The notes under the pieces were generated by a model. That model was not told the origin of the DNA. It was given only the letters and a program-made list of their open reading frames with translations, and ran no database searches. 64,000 nt of DNA from Ophioderma brevispina (Eukaryota > Echinodermata > Ophiuroidea > Amphilepidida > Ophiodermatidae): positions 62,001 to 126,000 of the forward strand of contig JAMKCH010084967.1 in the NCBI GenBank assembly GCA_023653785.1, read 5' to 3'. Positions 34,716-48,017 of this stretch are shown here, in pieces; the stretch's first letter is position 1; each line of letters starts with the position of its first letter. The translations under genes were made by a program, and so were the position numbers.

Positions 34716-37020
34716 ACAAAGACTTATATTGCGCCAAATCATGAATATCAAGGCGCATTAACAAACCAAGAAAATAAGCATTAAAATTTTAACGGAGTAC
34801 AATTAAACACACGGAAAAATAAAAATATGTTTTGATGAGCTTTTTGAAAGTACGGTAGCTGTGGGAGCCCATGCGAATCTAGATACAGCGCAACATCTAA
34901 TGTAGCAGTTTTCGCGGAACCTCGTTTCTCCTTCCCCCGTTGTGATGAGTATATATGATTTGCAGGTCTTAAATGTGCTACAATTCAATTATAAAAAACG
35001 TTTTGGTGAACGTGTGAATAGGATCGTTTGCTAAGGCCATGCCAGGCAGAGGAATACGATGACGAGAAACCTGATAGTTATGACCCGCCCCGGTCAAATA
35101 TAAATATAATTCTATGATTAAGAAGACCATCTACAAATTCTACACATAAAAATGATTTGCACATATTGATTAAGTGTACGAAAGAATCATTAAGGGTTTG
35201 CTGAAATATTACAGTTGAAATCACGCTTCGGCCTAATACTTTGCATGTTTTGGCTTGGTTGCCGTCCACGCGTCAGTCCATGATCGGCCCAGCGGGGTCA
35301 CACATTTGATGTATTCGGTAAGTCGAAGGTCTAGGTGTGTTACAATTATTAATCATCACTAGTCAACCTAAAGTAACAAAAAAATTTCTAATTTAATTCT
35401 CTTCTTACATTGCAAAGAACAATTGTAATACATGACAGACTGCCGGCGTTTCGAACCACGCGTTCGACACTATAGTGTTTAAACAGTAACATCCCGACTC
35501 GAAACAGTAACCAAAGGAGTAAAGTAGTAAGTAACAGTCATGTTTACATTTTGCATGTGATCATGTGATCGGTGACTACCGAAAATGACTTCATGCATTT
35601 ATTAAGGCATTGGGAGCTTTTTGGTGATTGACAGAAATACAAGGAAAATACATACAAAATCTTGACCGTTTTTAAGCCCCAAAGCTTTCTACAAGGACAG
35701 ATAAAACTCGAAAACTTATTAGGTCATTTCGAAGGTATAAAGCTTTCTATTGATATTATAATATAATTTCATGGCGTGATGGACTTTAAGGAAAATCGAT
35801 TTGATCCAGTAGCTTGTTTGTTCCAAAGGTACACTCGATGTAAAAAACAGGTTGATATTCAAATAGCATTGCTTTTAACTTGCAGTGAGACAAATACAAG
35901 AAGGTATTTTTAGCACATTTTTACTCGAGCATTGATGAATATAGGATATGGGAACTGGGACAATACAAAAGGTTTTGTTTTCAAGAGAAAAGTGCTGTAA
36001 TCGTTTATACATAGGTAAGCACTTAAAGCGACATAATGGCCATAAAAAATATTCAGACAACATAATGAAAGGAACCCTTACTGAAATCATTCCACAAGTT
36101 TGAATTGAACACACAATTTGGATGTTGACTATCTGTTAAAAAAACAGGAAAAATTCCAGAGGGGGAGGTAGCAGTTCATAAGCAGAAGCAGCTTAACATT
36201 GTGAAAGTTGAGTTTTTCCTGAGATTCACATTATTGTGACATCCCAACGTGAATGATCGGGTACTTTGAATATCAAGGGGAAGAAGAAGTATGTAGTTCT
36301 TAGAGCCAAACCTGTCACCCTAAATAACGTAACGGAATAAAGCCTAACATGGTTTTGGGCCATCTAGCACGTTTGTGACATCAAACGGTAAATTTTTACT
36401 TTCCCCCCATCTGTTTGTCAATATTGTGTGTAACCAATGTTATTAGATTTGACATATTAAATTAAACTTGAGTCCAACCTAAACCATAAATATTATTTCC
36501 ACTCACTAGATTAGTTTTTGTCAGGGGTAACAATTAAAAATTAGGGGTTTGTTGGCGTTTGATGGTTCACACCACATGACCTAACTTTATTTGCCCCACG
36601 ATTAAATATAAAATTAATTAGCGACGTAAAAATTTACCGTTTTTAGGTCAAAAACATGACCGAAGAATGGACCTTTGCTTTTATGCCATTAAGCACAACC
36701 ATTATCAAAACAGCTTATAGTTGTCTAAAGTGGTTAATTTTAGGTCGATGTGTCATATATTGGGGCTCCCGGAAAATGTTACACATGCCAAAATTAGCAA
36801 AAAACTATGCCATTTTCACTTTCAAGAGTATAGCTTAAAAAAATGTACATAGAGGTGGGGGAAAGGTATTATTTTGAAGGTGTATGAACTAGGAATATAG
36901 AAACATTGTCAAGGTCATTATTCCGGCGTGTTGTCCATAATATATAGGGTGATACCCAAGAAAACAATACAACTTATTAACTCTTCAACGCCTCTATTTT
37001 CATAAAGATGATGCAAAAGT
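34716..37020. other. No gene identified
   Basis: The start (about 34716-34760) contains TTATATTGCGCCAAATCATG and AAGGCGCATTA, loosely like the TATATAGCGCC repeat at 12391. The rest shows only short frames and no recognisable repeat. Confidence 0.35.
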
Positions 37021-37029
37021 TTTTTTACT

Positions 37030-37920
37030 GACTTAAATGTGATTGGAAGTACTCATTAATATCTCAAGACTGTGTGTATTTAAAAAGTTAATATAGGTGC
37101 TGCCTGATTACATATACAGGGTGATCAATTTTGTAAAATTTATTAGACATGTCTGTGCTAATCAACTTGTACATTCCAGGTGTTAAACTTTCCTGAATCA
37201 ACTTAAACTCGCACAATCACAAGTATGTGGATTTTTTTTAATTCATCAATACTTGAACATGAAATATCACATTTCCGTCATACAGGGTCGCTCCAAATGC
37301 CATCAAAACAGTGGTTTCGTCTATAAATTGAAACAAAAAAGAGAGTAACAGAAATACTCAACAAATTTATCACTTTTAAATAATCTTTTTGATTGAAATT
37401 TAAAAAAAGAACCCTCACTAATAAAAACTACTTGCAGAATAGCATGTCAGATGAATTCCAAATAACAGGGGGTGTGTACTATTGTGTTACAAAATTAGTT
37501 ACAACCAGGTGAGTAGCCATATACTCTTACACATGCATACATGTATCTTAATTGATTGAAATATTTTCAAAAAATAGCCTCTGTGGATTCGATTTACTTG
37601 TTGATACCTTCATGATTACATCAATATCTAACAACAGGGTTAATCTTCCTCTAAAAACATTACTATACAGGGTGTTTGCCCGTATGTGTACAGGTGTTGT
37701 TTTGAAAACAGTTACATTGAAGTGGTCAGATGATAGTCTAATTAGCATTTATCAAAATATTAATGAATATATTTCTTAATATGAATAAGTGCTTCTTTAT
37801 TATTTTGAGACTGCTACAACACGTTTTGCATGCTGCATTGTAAGCAAGACTCGTACTGAACACCGGTAATTTATGGTTTCTGTCATGGTAACTGTACTGG
37901 GGATATAAACTACTAATTGA
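37030..37920 (+). repeat. Partial third copy of the 3.6-kb repeat
   Basis: Matches about 29168-30020 of copy A and the equivalent part of B, in the same orientation, including CAGGGTG at 37117, 37282 and 37668 and TTATGGTTTCTGTCATGG. So the unit is a dispersed repeat as well as a tandem one. Confidence 0.85.
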
Positions 37921-40336
37921 TAAGTTGGAAATAAAACCATACTTAATGAAAGTGTTCAAATTACAGATTATCATGCATATATAGTATTTTAAAGTCCTGA
38001 CGTTATTTTGTAAGAGAAAATCTGATTCCTTGCCCCTATTTTTTTTTTAAATTTGATCGCATCAGATAGACAAAATTATGTTCAGTCAAAATGCAGGGAA
38101 AATTAAAAAGTCTTTTTAAAATTAACTTGTATGGACCATTATAAAATATATTTATCCTGAAATTACACAAACTATGTTTTTATCCAGAAGAAATCAAGAT
38201 TGTAGTTAAATATGGAGGGTAAAGGCCCAACCAAAGGTCCCAATATCAGTCGACGCCTCCCTCCCTAGCATCCCCCTCCCTAGCTCCTCCGCCACTCTTT
38301 CTTAATTGAATTAAATTAACAATCTTTTAAAAAGTTACATTGCTATGAAATGTCTTTTTGATTTCTGCATGTACATTATTTCTTCTCAAATGGACACCAA
38401 AGAATGATACATAAAATTCAGGAAAGACATGTTAACATGACTTGGCTAACAGAAATGTAACAAACTCCGCCAAAATTCTTATGTACCCAATATGACACAC
38501 GACCGTTTACACAAGTTTTAAGCAACCAAAAAACCATGTTGTTGTGATGTGAATAAAGCGTACATTTAGTATACCAACTTATTTCAATTTAAAAAATAGT
38601 TTTGTCACCCAAACAAAAAAAAAGGGGCTTATTCTTAACAGGTAGCAAACAAAACAAAACCCATTACAGGAATAAAGCGTAATATTAGTATTGCACGTTC
38701 TTCAGGCGGGGCCATTACCCAATCACATTTTAATACAGTGTTAAAAAAGGGTTCACTTCATTATTATAACCACGGTAAGCAAGAAGTGTGTGCATGTGTG
38801 GTGACTTGCAACACGGTTGCAAAAAAGAGATCCATCTTTTCCTTACTGATTATCCTTCATTTATTTCCCAGGAGGGAAGATAAGATATATTTTGTTTGCT
38901 TTCATCAGTAATCCTGTATAGGTGGTTACAAAGGCAGGACCGTAAGCAGGATTGATTTATTTTTTTTTGGGGTGGGGGTGTGCAGGACTACGAAAAAGTG
39001 GGTCCTTTTTTGGACGTTTGTTGAACATTGGTTACCAAAAAGTGGCCTTTCGTGTCAAAAATTTCTCTTAATTTAGGAACTTTTATCCAAAAATAAGCAA
39101 AAAGCGGACCTTTTTCCCTTTTGTGGAATTTGGGGGGGTGTGGGGGGTGCGACAGAAACCCCTGCGTACGGATTGTACAGAGGCTACAATCTTGTTGACA
39201 ACTAAAATGTTATCGTTTTTTTTTTGTAAGATCGATTCTTGAATTTTCTCACCCCACCTTAAAGGATTTGTGTCACTACTTAAGAATCTTATAATTTCTA
39301 AACACTTAATCCTTCATTGAGACTAATGAAGGTAGATAGAACTAGACCAGTCTTCAAAACACCACACAACACTGCCCTTTTAATTTACAATCTCTGAATG
39401 TAATCATGGTCAATTGGACTAGGACTGATAATGGTTTAGCATTCTAATATTAAGGTAAAAAGTAAATCCTCACAACGATTAATAAAGGTATTTAGAGTCA
39501 GAAGATTACAATACTTGGTTAATCAAGGTCAATATGTTGCCCACAATAATACTCAAGCTGTAAGTTAAAAATAATGGATATGGTGTGGATATTTTAAATA
39601 ATTACGTCAACATGGGTATCATTAAGTGTATATTCACAAATTTGGGCTAACCTTCCTTGTGGCAAAAATTAAAGTAGCTTCTCAAAGTTCAAAAATTATG
39701 ATATAGTGCTGGATTAAAAATACTTTCAAACATGGGCATCATTAAAGTTCTATTCACAAATTTGGGTGTGGCAGTTTGTAGCTTTAGCTATAAAGTCATT
39801 GCAGCTGGGAATGAAAAACAACTTTTATGTTATTATAATGCGTACCTTCTAAACTAAACACTGTAAAAAACAGTGTAATTAAAGACTTAATCCCATTTTT
39901 ACACTATTTTTATACAGATTTTAGAAATTATTAAATTTAATATTTTTAATTTTTTGATTATTTTTAACCAAAACACAAAAAAACCAATGCCGTGATGAGA
40001 GAGAAAAATTGCACAAGTCCCAGAGCAGCAATGAGTCATGAATGAAGACCAACATATAGGCACGAAATCGATGAACCGGGGCCAGCGACAGCGCTGTAGC
40101 GTGAGACTCCCCAGTCATTGGGTCTAGCCAACGATAGTTTATGACTTTTCTTTCTTTCCCTCTCCCTATTCCTTCACCCCTCTAGGCAAGACAAGAAGAA
40201 CGAAGAAACACAGGGTTAAGGGTTAATATCAAAACTGCTACCTAAAAATAAAATCTAAACCTTGTTAGGGCATCAACGATAGGTGTTCAGGACTTTGGTG
40301 CTAAATGTTATAGATTTGAATGTTAAAGTTTGTTCC
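37921..40336. other. No gene identified
   Basis: AT-rich. CACTGTAAAAAACAGTG (near 39858) is a small hairpin. At 40180-40220 CCTCTAG is followed by a short purine-rich stretch like a mini-exon, but it is too short to support. Confidence 0.35.
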
Positions 40337-40477
40337 AATTTATTGTGTATTGTGTTCATCTACTTGAAATGAGAGACTGGCACTTGCAAACATACACCCC
40401 ATCAAGTACCGTGGGAACACAAATTGTGGTTTGATGGTAGATTTGCAATATGCTGTTGCAAAGGCCCTATTCAATAC
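40337..40477 (+). repeat. Dispersed repeat, copy 2 (see 6078-6215)
   Basis: Shares ATTGTGTTC, TGAGAG..TGGCACTTGCA, CCCCATCAAGTAC and GTTGCAAA..GCCCTATTCAAT with 6078-6215. After 40477 the two diverge. Confidence 0.7.
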
Positions 40478-41680
40478 TGTGCTAATATTGATGGCATATG
40501 CGGGAGGAGTTGGAGGAAGTGGCGACCCCCCACAGCAAACATACGCGGTAAATCCCGGGGGGGGGGGGGGTTGGTTGGTGGTTATATAATAGTTTTTAAA
40601 AATTGGTAAATTTCCGCGCGGCATTTTGTTCCAATTACCAATTACATTTAAGGAGATTTTAGCTGTCTAAATGGCCAATGTTTCTAGTAATGGATCTTTT
40701 CAGCAACCCTGTGCATTCATAAATTTTCGTCCACACCCCATCCCCCCAATGTCAAAACGAGAATTACGACACTGACAGCAAATTATATGAGGGAGAGGTT
40801 GGCCCTAAAGGCCAATGACAGGAGATGATGGGCACCAGCCTTGGTGCGCACCATTTGCAATATGATTGGTTAAACACTAAACAGCGTTTTTGTGTATATC
40901 TTGGGGATGAAATGGAGTTGAGGCTCAAATTCAGGAGGAAATGAGAAAAATATGGCCTTTCATCTGATAGCAAATACGATACCACTTTGGTTAAATTGGG
41001 GGTCCCAAAAGACGATCAGAACAATAACTCTTTTAAATACATCTAAACACTATTTTGCACCATGTTTAAACTGAATGCACCAAGCAATTTTTATGCTGGG
41101 GATTGAGCAGGAGAGTAAGTGCTCCCAAATGTGGACCCTTTGCCGGGAGCAGTGAATTGGCAAAAGTGGGCTTTCACCAAAATTTCACCTTTTTTTTCAA
41201 CTAAAAAAAACATTCGAATTTTGTTCTTTCTCATTTTGATCACAGACAGCGTTTTGGGAATTTAGTTTACTTTTGGGATGGGGGTGCCCCCTCAGCACCC
41301 TGGTTACAGGACTGAAAAGCCAGAAAGAAATTGTGAAGCAAACCCACCCTCCCTATATAGAGTTTCAGCAGAAATGTATCAGGTCTTGTTAAATTATTTT
41401 ATATCACAGTTCTTGCTAATAAAAATTTTTACAAATTTTTGTTATTGAAATGGGATTAATAAAGAATGATAACATTGATCAGGAAATCATCAACCCCCCA
41501 AACAAAAAAAAACAGAAAAAGCTCAAAAAAAATGTGGAAAAAAGGGAAAAAAAATCATGTAGGACTCTCTCACTTATGGTATATTTTCCAACTGAAAAAT
41601 TGACAGAAAAGGAAGAAACCACGTTCAGGATATGAATTCCCCCTTAAATTAACACGTTGTAGTAAGGCATAGGCGTGCCC
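40478..41680. other. No gene identified
   Basis: Contains a 13-base G-run near 40558 and A-rich sequence to 41640. The frame 41450-41635 is Lys-rich translation of an A tract. Confidence 0.4.
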
Positions 41681-41684
41681 AGGA

Positions 41685-42150
41685 AATTTTTATTGAGGGG
41701 GGGGTGGACTAAAGATGTTTGAAGAACCATGAGAGCGAAGTGACCTAACAACGGGTTGGTCCAGGGCCGGAGCGACTAGCGGGTGGGGTCCAAGGGCCGC
41801 CTTAGGGCCCCTGGTGGGGTTCCCAGGGGCACGCCCGGGGGGGGGGGGCCAGGGGGCAGAGCCCCCGTAAGCTCCTTGAGGTTTTTAGGGTTTGCAAGAC
41901 CTGAAAACGCCTTAACTTGCATACTTCTACTTCCTTATTCTTTTACTTCTTCCGACAAAAACTTTTTTGATCCTCATTTGCATGAAAAAAATCAAAATAA
42001 ATGTACCATGTTCCTCTCTTCTTTTTCTTTCTTCTTCTTTCTTCTTTTCTCCTTCTCTTTTCCTTTTCTTTCTCCCTCCTCCTCTTTCTCCTTCCTCTTT
42101 TTTTCTTGAGAACTTTGAGGGGGGCCTTTACAAAGGCCCCCCCTCCCGGG
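41685..42150 (+). repeat. GC-rich dispersed repeat plus polypyrimidine tract
   Basis: 41690-41880 has GGGGTCCAAGGGCCGCC, AGGGCCCCTGGTGGGGTTCC and GGGGGCAGAGCCCCC, a style of interspersed repeat seen in several invertebrates. 42010-42110 is a CT-only tract (about 100 bases). GGGGGGCCTT..AAGGCCCCCC at 42119-42142 forms a strong hairpin. The three overlapping open frames at 41783-42183 are Ser/Phe/Leu low-complexity. Confidence 0.6.
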
Positions 42151-42207
42151 TACTCCAGTCTACGTGACGCGTATGGGCAGTAACAACTGTTAGTTAGTTA
42201 AACCAAG

Positions 42208-42270
42208 TTTTTAAATCCGATGTTGTCCCCGCTAAACGACGGTGGCCTGTTCACCTCACACTCGGCAATA
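42208..42270 (-). mobile_element. LINE tail fragment
   Basis: TTTAAATCCGATGTTGTCCC, then GGTGGCCTGTTCACCTCACA. This matches the 3'-terminal region of the LINE at 8970-9374 in the same (minus) orientation, but without the coding part or TAG tail. Confidence 0.55.
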
Positions 42271-42604
42271 CTGCTGTGTGAGATTTATTGGAGTAAAAGA
42301 TTATTGACCTGATGCCCTTCCTGATGCCAATCCTCAGTTTTGGCAGTGGGCCTAACCTTTGGGCAACCACACCCACCATACAAGTCAGCCTGTGCTGGAT
42401 GGCCGCCTTTAGCTCTCCAGAGCTGATTCCCTTGTAGGTAGATCTTTTTCATTCTAATCAGGGTAACCAGCTACCCTCCTCATCAGATTTCCTAGAACAC
42501 CGATGGGAGCGACGGTTTATCCACCGACAACTTGGCCCTGGGACAGGTAGCTGTGGTTACCAGGATACCAATAGCAGGCCTTCAAAGGAACCCTGACCTG
42601 ATCA

Positions 42605-42755
42605 TAAAAAAATCATATTTTGTCCCATTTTAGCGTTGCTTCTAGATTATCACTTCCAAGTATGTAGGATAACCTTTACTTTTTACAGAATGCAAAAATC
42701 TGATTTTTGAGCATTTCAATTTTCTGATTTAGGGCAAATCACTGATGTGCCTTAA
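42605..42755 (-). mobile_element. TTAA MITE (CACTATCAGTGATTTG family), truncated copy 3
   Basis: The right side reads CAAATCACTGATGTGCC then TTAA. Inverted, it matches the first 150 bases of the copies at 10815 and 24256. The other end is missing. Confidence 0.7.
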
Positions 42756-43174
42756 TAGAACCCTTTAAATTCAAAAAAAAAAAACAATAAAGGTCAGAAC
42801 CTGCTATACACACCCTTTTTTACTCCTTATGACATGACGCAAACTGTTTACCCCAATTAACCTGATTTTAAAATTTAGAAGAGTTGTTGGACCCATTCCA
42901 ATTCAGCATCCTTCAACTATACAAAATACATCATACAAACCTGCCACACACTTCGAGATTAGGGTTTTCATTTATAACCCTACTATAATTCCTAGCATTA
43001 AACCCTAATTCAGCACATATATGAAAAAAAAGAAATCTTTATTCTTCATGGTCATAACCCTATCATGACCAAAATACTAAACTCCACTAAGACTGCGGTA
43101 GACAATGCGTCCAAAAAAAGATGCGAGGACATCATCCTAACAAAACACATGGGCATGAAATCACTGGCACAAAC

Positions 43175-43380
43175 GGAAACCCTTGTGGTTGACATACCTT
43201 GGTCATGGGACTTGTGTGCCACGGGCCCCAGGTTCGAATCCCACCAAGACGTTGTGTCCTTCATTAGCTTCATCCCTTTACCCCTCCCCTTCCTCACGGG
43301 CGATAGGCTGTGAAAATTGGAACCGTGTTAGGGTTGGTACCCTTCCCTTTTTTAGGTAAAAAGGTACCTAATTAATCCTC
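43175..43380 (+). mobile_element. tRNA-like SINE with B box
   Basis: GTGGTTGACATACCTTGG resembles an A box, and CCAGGTTCGAATCCCACC (about 43230-43247) is a consensus B box. TTAGGTAAAAAGGTACC follows at the end. No tRNA acceptor pairing. Calling it SINE-derived is an inference. Confidence 0.5.
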
Positions 43381-43471
43381 CGACTGCTAGAAGGTACACG
43401 ATAAATCTAATTTGAGAGTTAAAATTCCTCTAGAAGTCACTTGAGGTCTGTGTAAGAACATTTGGTAATGG

Positions 43472-43663
43472 ATGCAAGAAGGTATAAGTGCAATAGTTGC
43501 CATTTGTCAGAATTTCCCATTAACATACTATTATGCCAATCTTTGGTCAGTGGCTTCTGAAATGGTTCTTCAGGCTGAACTTGCTGAAGAACCATTTCAA
43601 GAGAGCCACTGACTCAAGGAAAGAGAACACATGGCCGCACCGATGTATCGCATGCAGACTATG
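43472..43663 (-). mobile_element. AGTGCAATAGCTGCCAT foldback MITE, copy 4
   Basis: Reads GTGCAATAGTTGCCATTTG at the left and continues as the inverse of copies 1-3. The inner stem is very strong: GAAATGGTTCTTCAG, GCTGAACTTG, CTGAAGAACCATTTC. Confidence 0.85.
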
Positions 43664-43763
43664 TAAACGACTTTCTTGATCACCACGGCAAGTTAAAGGG
43701 ACACTGGCACATTGAAAAATAGTGCACCCTCTAGATTTTTCAAAATTGAGATTTTTGCATGGT

Positions 43764-43995
43764 TATAAAGCTTTTTATAAATTAGCCCTCACCTGAAATT
43801 ATTAAACCCAAGTCAGGCGTTAATGGGTAAACAGAACATTTATAAGTAATGTCACCAGCGACATTAATTTAGCAGACGATGGTGAAATGGCGTGGTAACA
43901 CAGAAAACCACAGGCCAGAGTTGATTATCACGGCTGTACCTTGTTTTGACCGAGTCTATGACCTTTGTGGTTTTAATATCAATGAGTGCAAGGCT
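43764..43995 (+). repeat. Subterminal direct repeat, left copy
   Basis: Shares AAATTATTAAACCCAAGTCA, ATGTCACCAGCGACATTAAT and TTTAGCAGACGATGGTGAA with 47093-47330 in the same orientation. ATGTC..CAGCGACAT is itself a short inverted motif. They might be read as LTRs, but there is no TG...CA boundary. Confidence 0.8.
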
Positions 43996-44943
43996 ATGAT
44001 ATTCGGTACTGCACTCATGGTGTCACGAGCCGGGGTGTGAAAAATGACAAGGCCTGGTTAGCTAATGATATAAACATGACTAAAATATACAAAAAGGCAC
44101 AAAAATGCAATTCATATGCGTTTCAATTCAAATTTCACTTCAGTTTCACATTTATTGATTTTTAAAATAATTTGCTAAATTAAATGCGATTTTTTAATTA
44201 TTTTGTAAATTTCTGTAAAATATATAGTTTTACTTTATTGCACAACAGTTCTAGTTTAAAATTAATCATGCTGACCGAGATTTGTTAGATCCACCAGCCA
44301 GGTCCGCAGGACTGCTGGTGACGATAAAACCAAACGTCAAGGCCAACAGGAAATTAATTACTTTTTTAAAATATTTAACACATAAAAACATTGGCCAAAT
44401 AAAATTTCACAGAAATAATCCACAACAATCAAAATCTCAATGTTGGCTAAACTCATTCTCGAAAAAAGGCAACTCCTAGAGCATTTGCCACAGCCGACAA
44501 GATGTCATCAGATTTGGAACCCGATCTCCATAGTTTAATACTAAACTGAACCCTAAATTTATAATCCTTAATTACCTTAATGAAACTTAGGGCGTACATC
44601 ATGCCAGCCCAATGGGCACAACGCCTTCCAAAAGTGCACAAACGGCATTGTGCATGCAAACCTGTCATTCACTGATAATATTCAATAACAACTCTTAAAT
44701 TAGAATCGGTGACAAAACTGCAATATTGGGCGGGGCTTTATTTACATGGAGGGCCCAGCACCCAATATGCCCAATATTTTTATGCAAAAACTAATTTAAG
44801 CAAGGAAATATTGAAGGGGGGGGGGGGGGGTGGGGTGGGGGGAGAGGGGGGAGGGGGGGGGGGCTTTAATACAGACGCCGGCCAGCAATCATGATGCCAG
44901 AAACAAAACCCCCCCCCCCCCCTAAACGAAACGCGTTAAATAT

Positions 44944-45235
44944 CAAACACATGTTGACGGTAGGCTACATTTGAAGGCCAAAAATGACACTTTGCAAAAG
45001 CTGCACACTGACAATTGAAACTTCTGCTACGTAACGGTCTATGCGACTGACAGGACATAAATGGACATTGCATGTACTTTCAAATGAGCAAACACATTGT
45101 TGCCAGTAGGTCTACATTTTGAAGGGAAAAATGCGGCATTCTTTGCAAAAGCTGCGCACTGACAAGTGAAACTTCAGCTACATCGTCTACGCGACTGACA
45201 GACAAATAGGACAATTGCGTGTGACTACGATCCAA
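44944..45235 (+). repeat. Tandem repeat, 145 bp x 2
   Basis: CAAACACAT..TTG, GTAGG..CTACATTT, TTTGCAAAAGCTGC and GCGACTGACAG recur with a period of 145. Confidence 0.8.
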
Positions 45236-47092
45236 ATGATGCAACACAAATTTAAAAAGCCAGCGCAAAAATGTCCACATGCATCAAGACAATGTTTGTT
45301 GAAACTAGAACCCTGCATGGAAGCACAAATCCCAAAGAGCAAAGCTTTCATTTAAACCCACTTTAATTTTAACCCTAGGCATTTGTATAAATATCGTCAC
45401 CTTAAAACTCCGGTAGGCGTGTTGCGTCCAATAACTTAAATCAAAAGGGCGTATTTTCCTAACAGTTAACAAAAAAACATAAACACAACGTGACATTTTT
45501 GAAACTGCCAAGGCCTCGAAAGGTTTACGCGGAGGAGCGCAGTGTCTCTTAAGAATCAGCAGCAGAAATTCTATTCTAGGCCATCGTACAGCCCAATAAT
45601 TCAAAAAAAAAAAAAGACACTAACGCCTAAACTGAAAAGGTGGAGTCCTGCACAACTCCCAGGCGCTGCCACCGCTATATACAAGAGCCTGCGCGCACAG
45701 CACCTTTGCAGTATTAAACATTTTAAAGGCTCCCAACACTGTGCAATGACCTTTTAAAAGAGGAATTTAAATAGCTCGGAATAAATTTATACAAATTGCC
45801 AAAACAGTGCGTCAAAAATGCACATGCAATTAGTGAAAACTAATCCCTGAAACATTTTACTTTAGGAAATAAACAAAATCCCATTCCCTTAATAAAAATA
45901 TGAAAACCTGCAACCCCGAAAATATCATTCCACTGCAAAGTTCCACAAAACAACATTACACTACTAATGAATATGCACATGTCACAGGCAATGTAAACTA
46001 CAAAACCAAAGTCTGACCTTTGTCTGAGAAAACATGGTAAGAGCAGAGTTAATTTAAGGATGAAAATATACAATGAAACCTGCGCATGAACTTTAATCAG
46101 CTCTTTTAGGCCTGGCACTGTATTTAAAGCACTGCTTGTACACAAACCCGCAAAGCAAGTCGGGTAATTGACGAAGGACATGTTGCCATACTAAGCCCTA
46201 ACCACATGGACTTTGTTATCAGGCCCTAAACGGGTTCTGACAAATTGCCAAAAGCGTGGGTTATTACAAAAAATTGAAATCCTAAATTATTTGAAAAACA
46301 TGGGATAATTCAGTATTCTGCCACACATCCCCCAACATGCAGTTTATTCGCCAAGCCGACCGAATTAACAGGGTGGTGGCACAACACTAATTCTTTCCAC
46401 AAACATAGCCAATGGCAAAATGCCCACACAGCTGGACATCAATCAGTTTGTCATATGCCGGATGCCAAACATCAAATATCAGTAAATTTTCACCACAAAT
46501 AATCAAAATCACTTGGCAAAAATTCAGGCAGCAAAATGTCCAAACAAACCTATTCAAAATTCAACAACCTATATTTTAATCCTAAATTACTTAAATGCTA
46601 CCTAAATAAACCTAATGTAATTGGGCTTTGGGTCAAAAATAATTTGAACTGGCAAATGGCCAGGAAATGTTACAGAAATTTAACAAAAAGTAGCCATCAT
46701 ACTCACATACAAATAACTGCATCTTCCACTTACATGCATCTCTCCTTCACAATAAAAGTGGTGAAAACATCCCCAATAATAGCAATAAAATTTGTCACAC
46801 ATACATCAGAGCACATCCTTCTCTTCAGACTCCAGTCACACACTACAGGCCAGTGCCCACATAAACACACACAACACAAAAGAAACAAATACCAATAGAT
46901 CCAATCACAATAGAGAGAAAGGGTAGCAGATGCAGAGAGTAGGGGGAAGCTAAACAAAGAAATCCAGAGGCCAAACAAAAGGAAGAATGCCAGGGCCAGA
47001 GAAACGTTTTAGAGCAGTAAAAGCAGCATACATAGCTAGAGTGGACTCGACTTCAATTTTTAATATATAATAAATTTCGAATCAATTTGTGA

Positions 47093-47330
47093 CAATAAAG
47101 CTTTTATATACATTAGGCCCTCCCCTGAAATTATTAAACCCAAGTCAGCGCGCTTATGGGTAAACAGACAATTGATAATTAATGTCACCAGCGACATTAA
47201 TTTAGCAGACGATGGTGAATGGCGTGTAACACAAGAAACACATGCCAGAGTTGGATTATCACGGCATGTACCTTGTTTGGACCGGTCTAGGACCTTTGTG
47301 GTTAATATCAATGAGTGCCAAGCATGATTT
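47093..47330 (+). repeat. Subterminal direct repeat, right copy
   Basis: Second copy of the 43764-43995 segment, about 210 bases inside the right TTAA end. It differs by many small gaps. Confidence 0.8.
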
Positions 47331-48017
47331 CAGGTTAATAGACACAGTGTTGAAATTAAGTTATGGCAAACTTAAGTTCATTTAACAAATTACCTGGATG
47401 TTTTTAGCCTCTGATTAATGTCCCTATCTGCTTTTGGGTTTTTATTTTTATGTTTAAGCTGTCTCTATTCTTCGAGGGCCTAGCTATATTCGAGCAAATT
47501 GAAAAATTCAAATTTTCGAAATATGTGCCACTGCCGCTTTAAAATGCTTCAAAGCAGAGAAGTGGATGAGTATTCACTAAAGTTGAGTCAGAATGTTGCT
47601 TGGAAGGGGGATCATATGGGGTCATGGTTATTAAAGGTAAGTCACTAAGAAATATTTGGGATTCCTTTTAAAAATGTTCAAAATGCTTAAAGCTATTGTA
47701 TACTAGATTTATGGTCCAAAACTCTGAATGCAAAAAGTTTAATGGTCCCATTACGCTTCTCGTTTAAGATGCCATTATGAATGGTTTATAGAATGTGATG
47801 TTGGACAATATAAAACAATTGAATTTTCTGCCTTAGAGTAAGACGTTCTCAGGAAGTTACAAGGCCGACGGTTTGATACACAAGCGGTGACCTTGAGGGC
47901 ATGTATGCCAGTCTGTTGACAAAATTTGCACCGAAACTGGATCAAACAAGAAAGATAAATTGATTAATTGCACTCAAAATAGAATCATTTTTGTATATGC
48001 TTGCCTTATGCTTGCAG

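Larger units (their letters stand above)
43693..47542. mobile_element. 3.85-kb TTAA-flanked DNA transposon (no transposase recognised)
   Basis: Left end TTAA then AGGGACACTGGCACAT; right end ATGTGCCACTGCCGCT then TTAA. Inverted repeats of about 16 bp with two mismatches and a TTAA target duplication. Inside are two direct subterminal repeats (43764-43995 and 47093-47330), a 145-bp tandem repeat, G and C homopolymer tracts (44815-44870, 44910-44923) and several frames of 80-120 codons (for example 45840-46181 minus, 46536-46898 plus) that I cannot match to any transposase. It may be a decayed autonomous element. Confidence 0.65.

Noticed and set aside
34393..34751. Overlapping Cys/Tyr/Val-rich and Asp/Arg/Thr-rich frames
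   Set aside because: Translations of CAGA and CATA microsatellites.
41783..42183. Ser/Phe/Leu-rich frames
   Set aside because: Low-complexity translation of a polypyrimidine tract beside a GC-rich dispersed repeat.
43764..47330. LTR retrotransposon with LTRs at 43764 and 47093
   Set aside because: No TG...CA ends, no convincing primer-binding site, no gag/pol motifs, and TTAA inverted ends lie outside both repeats.
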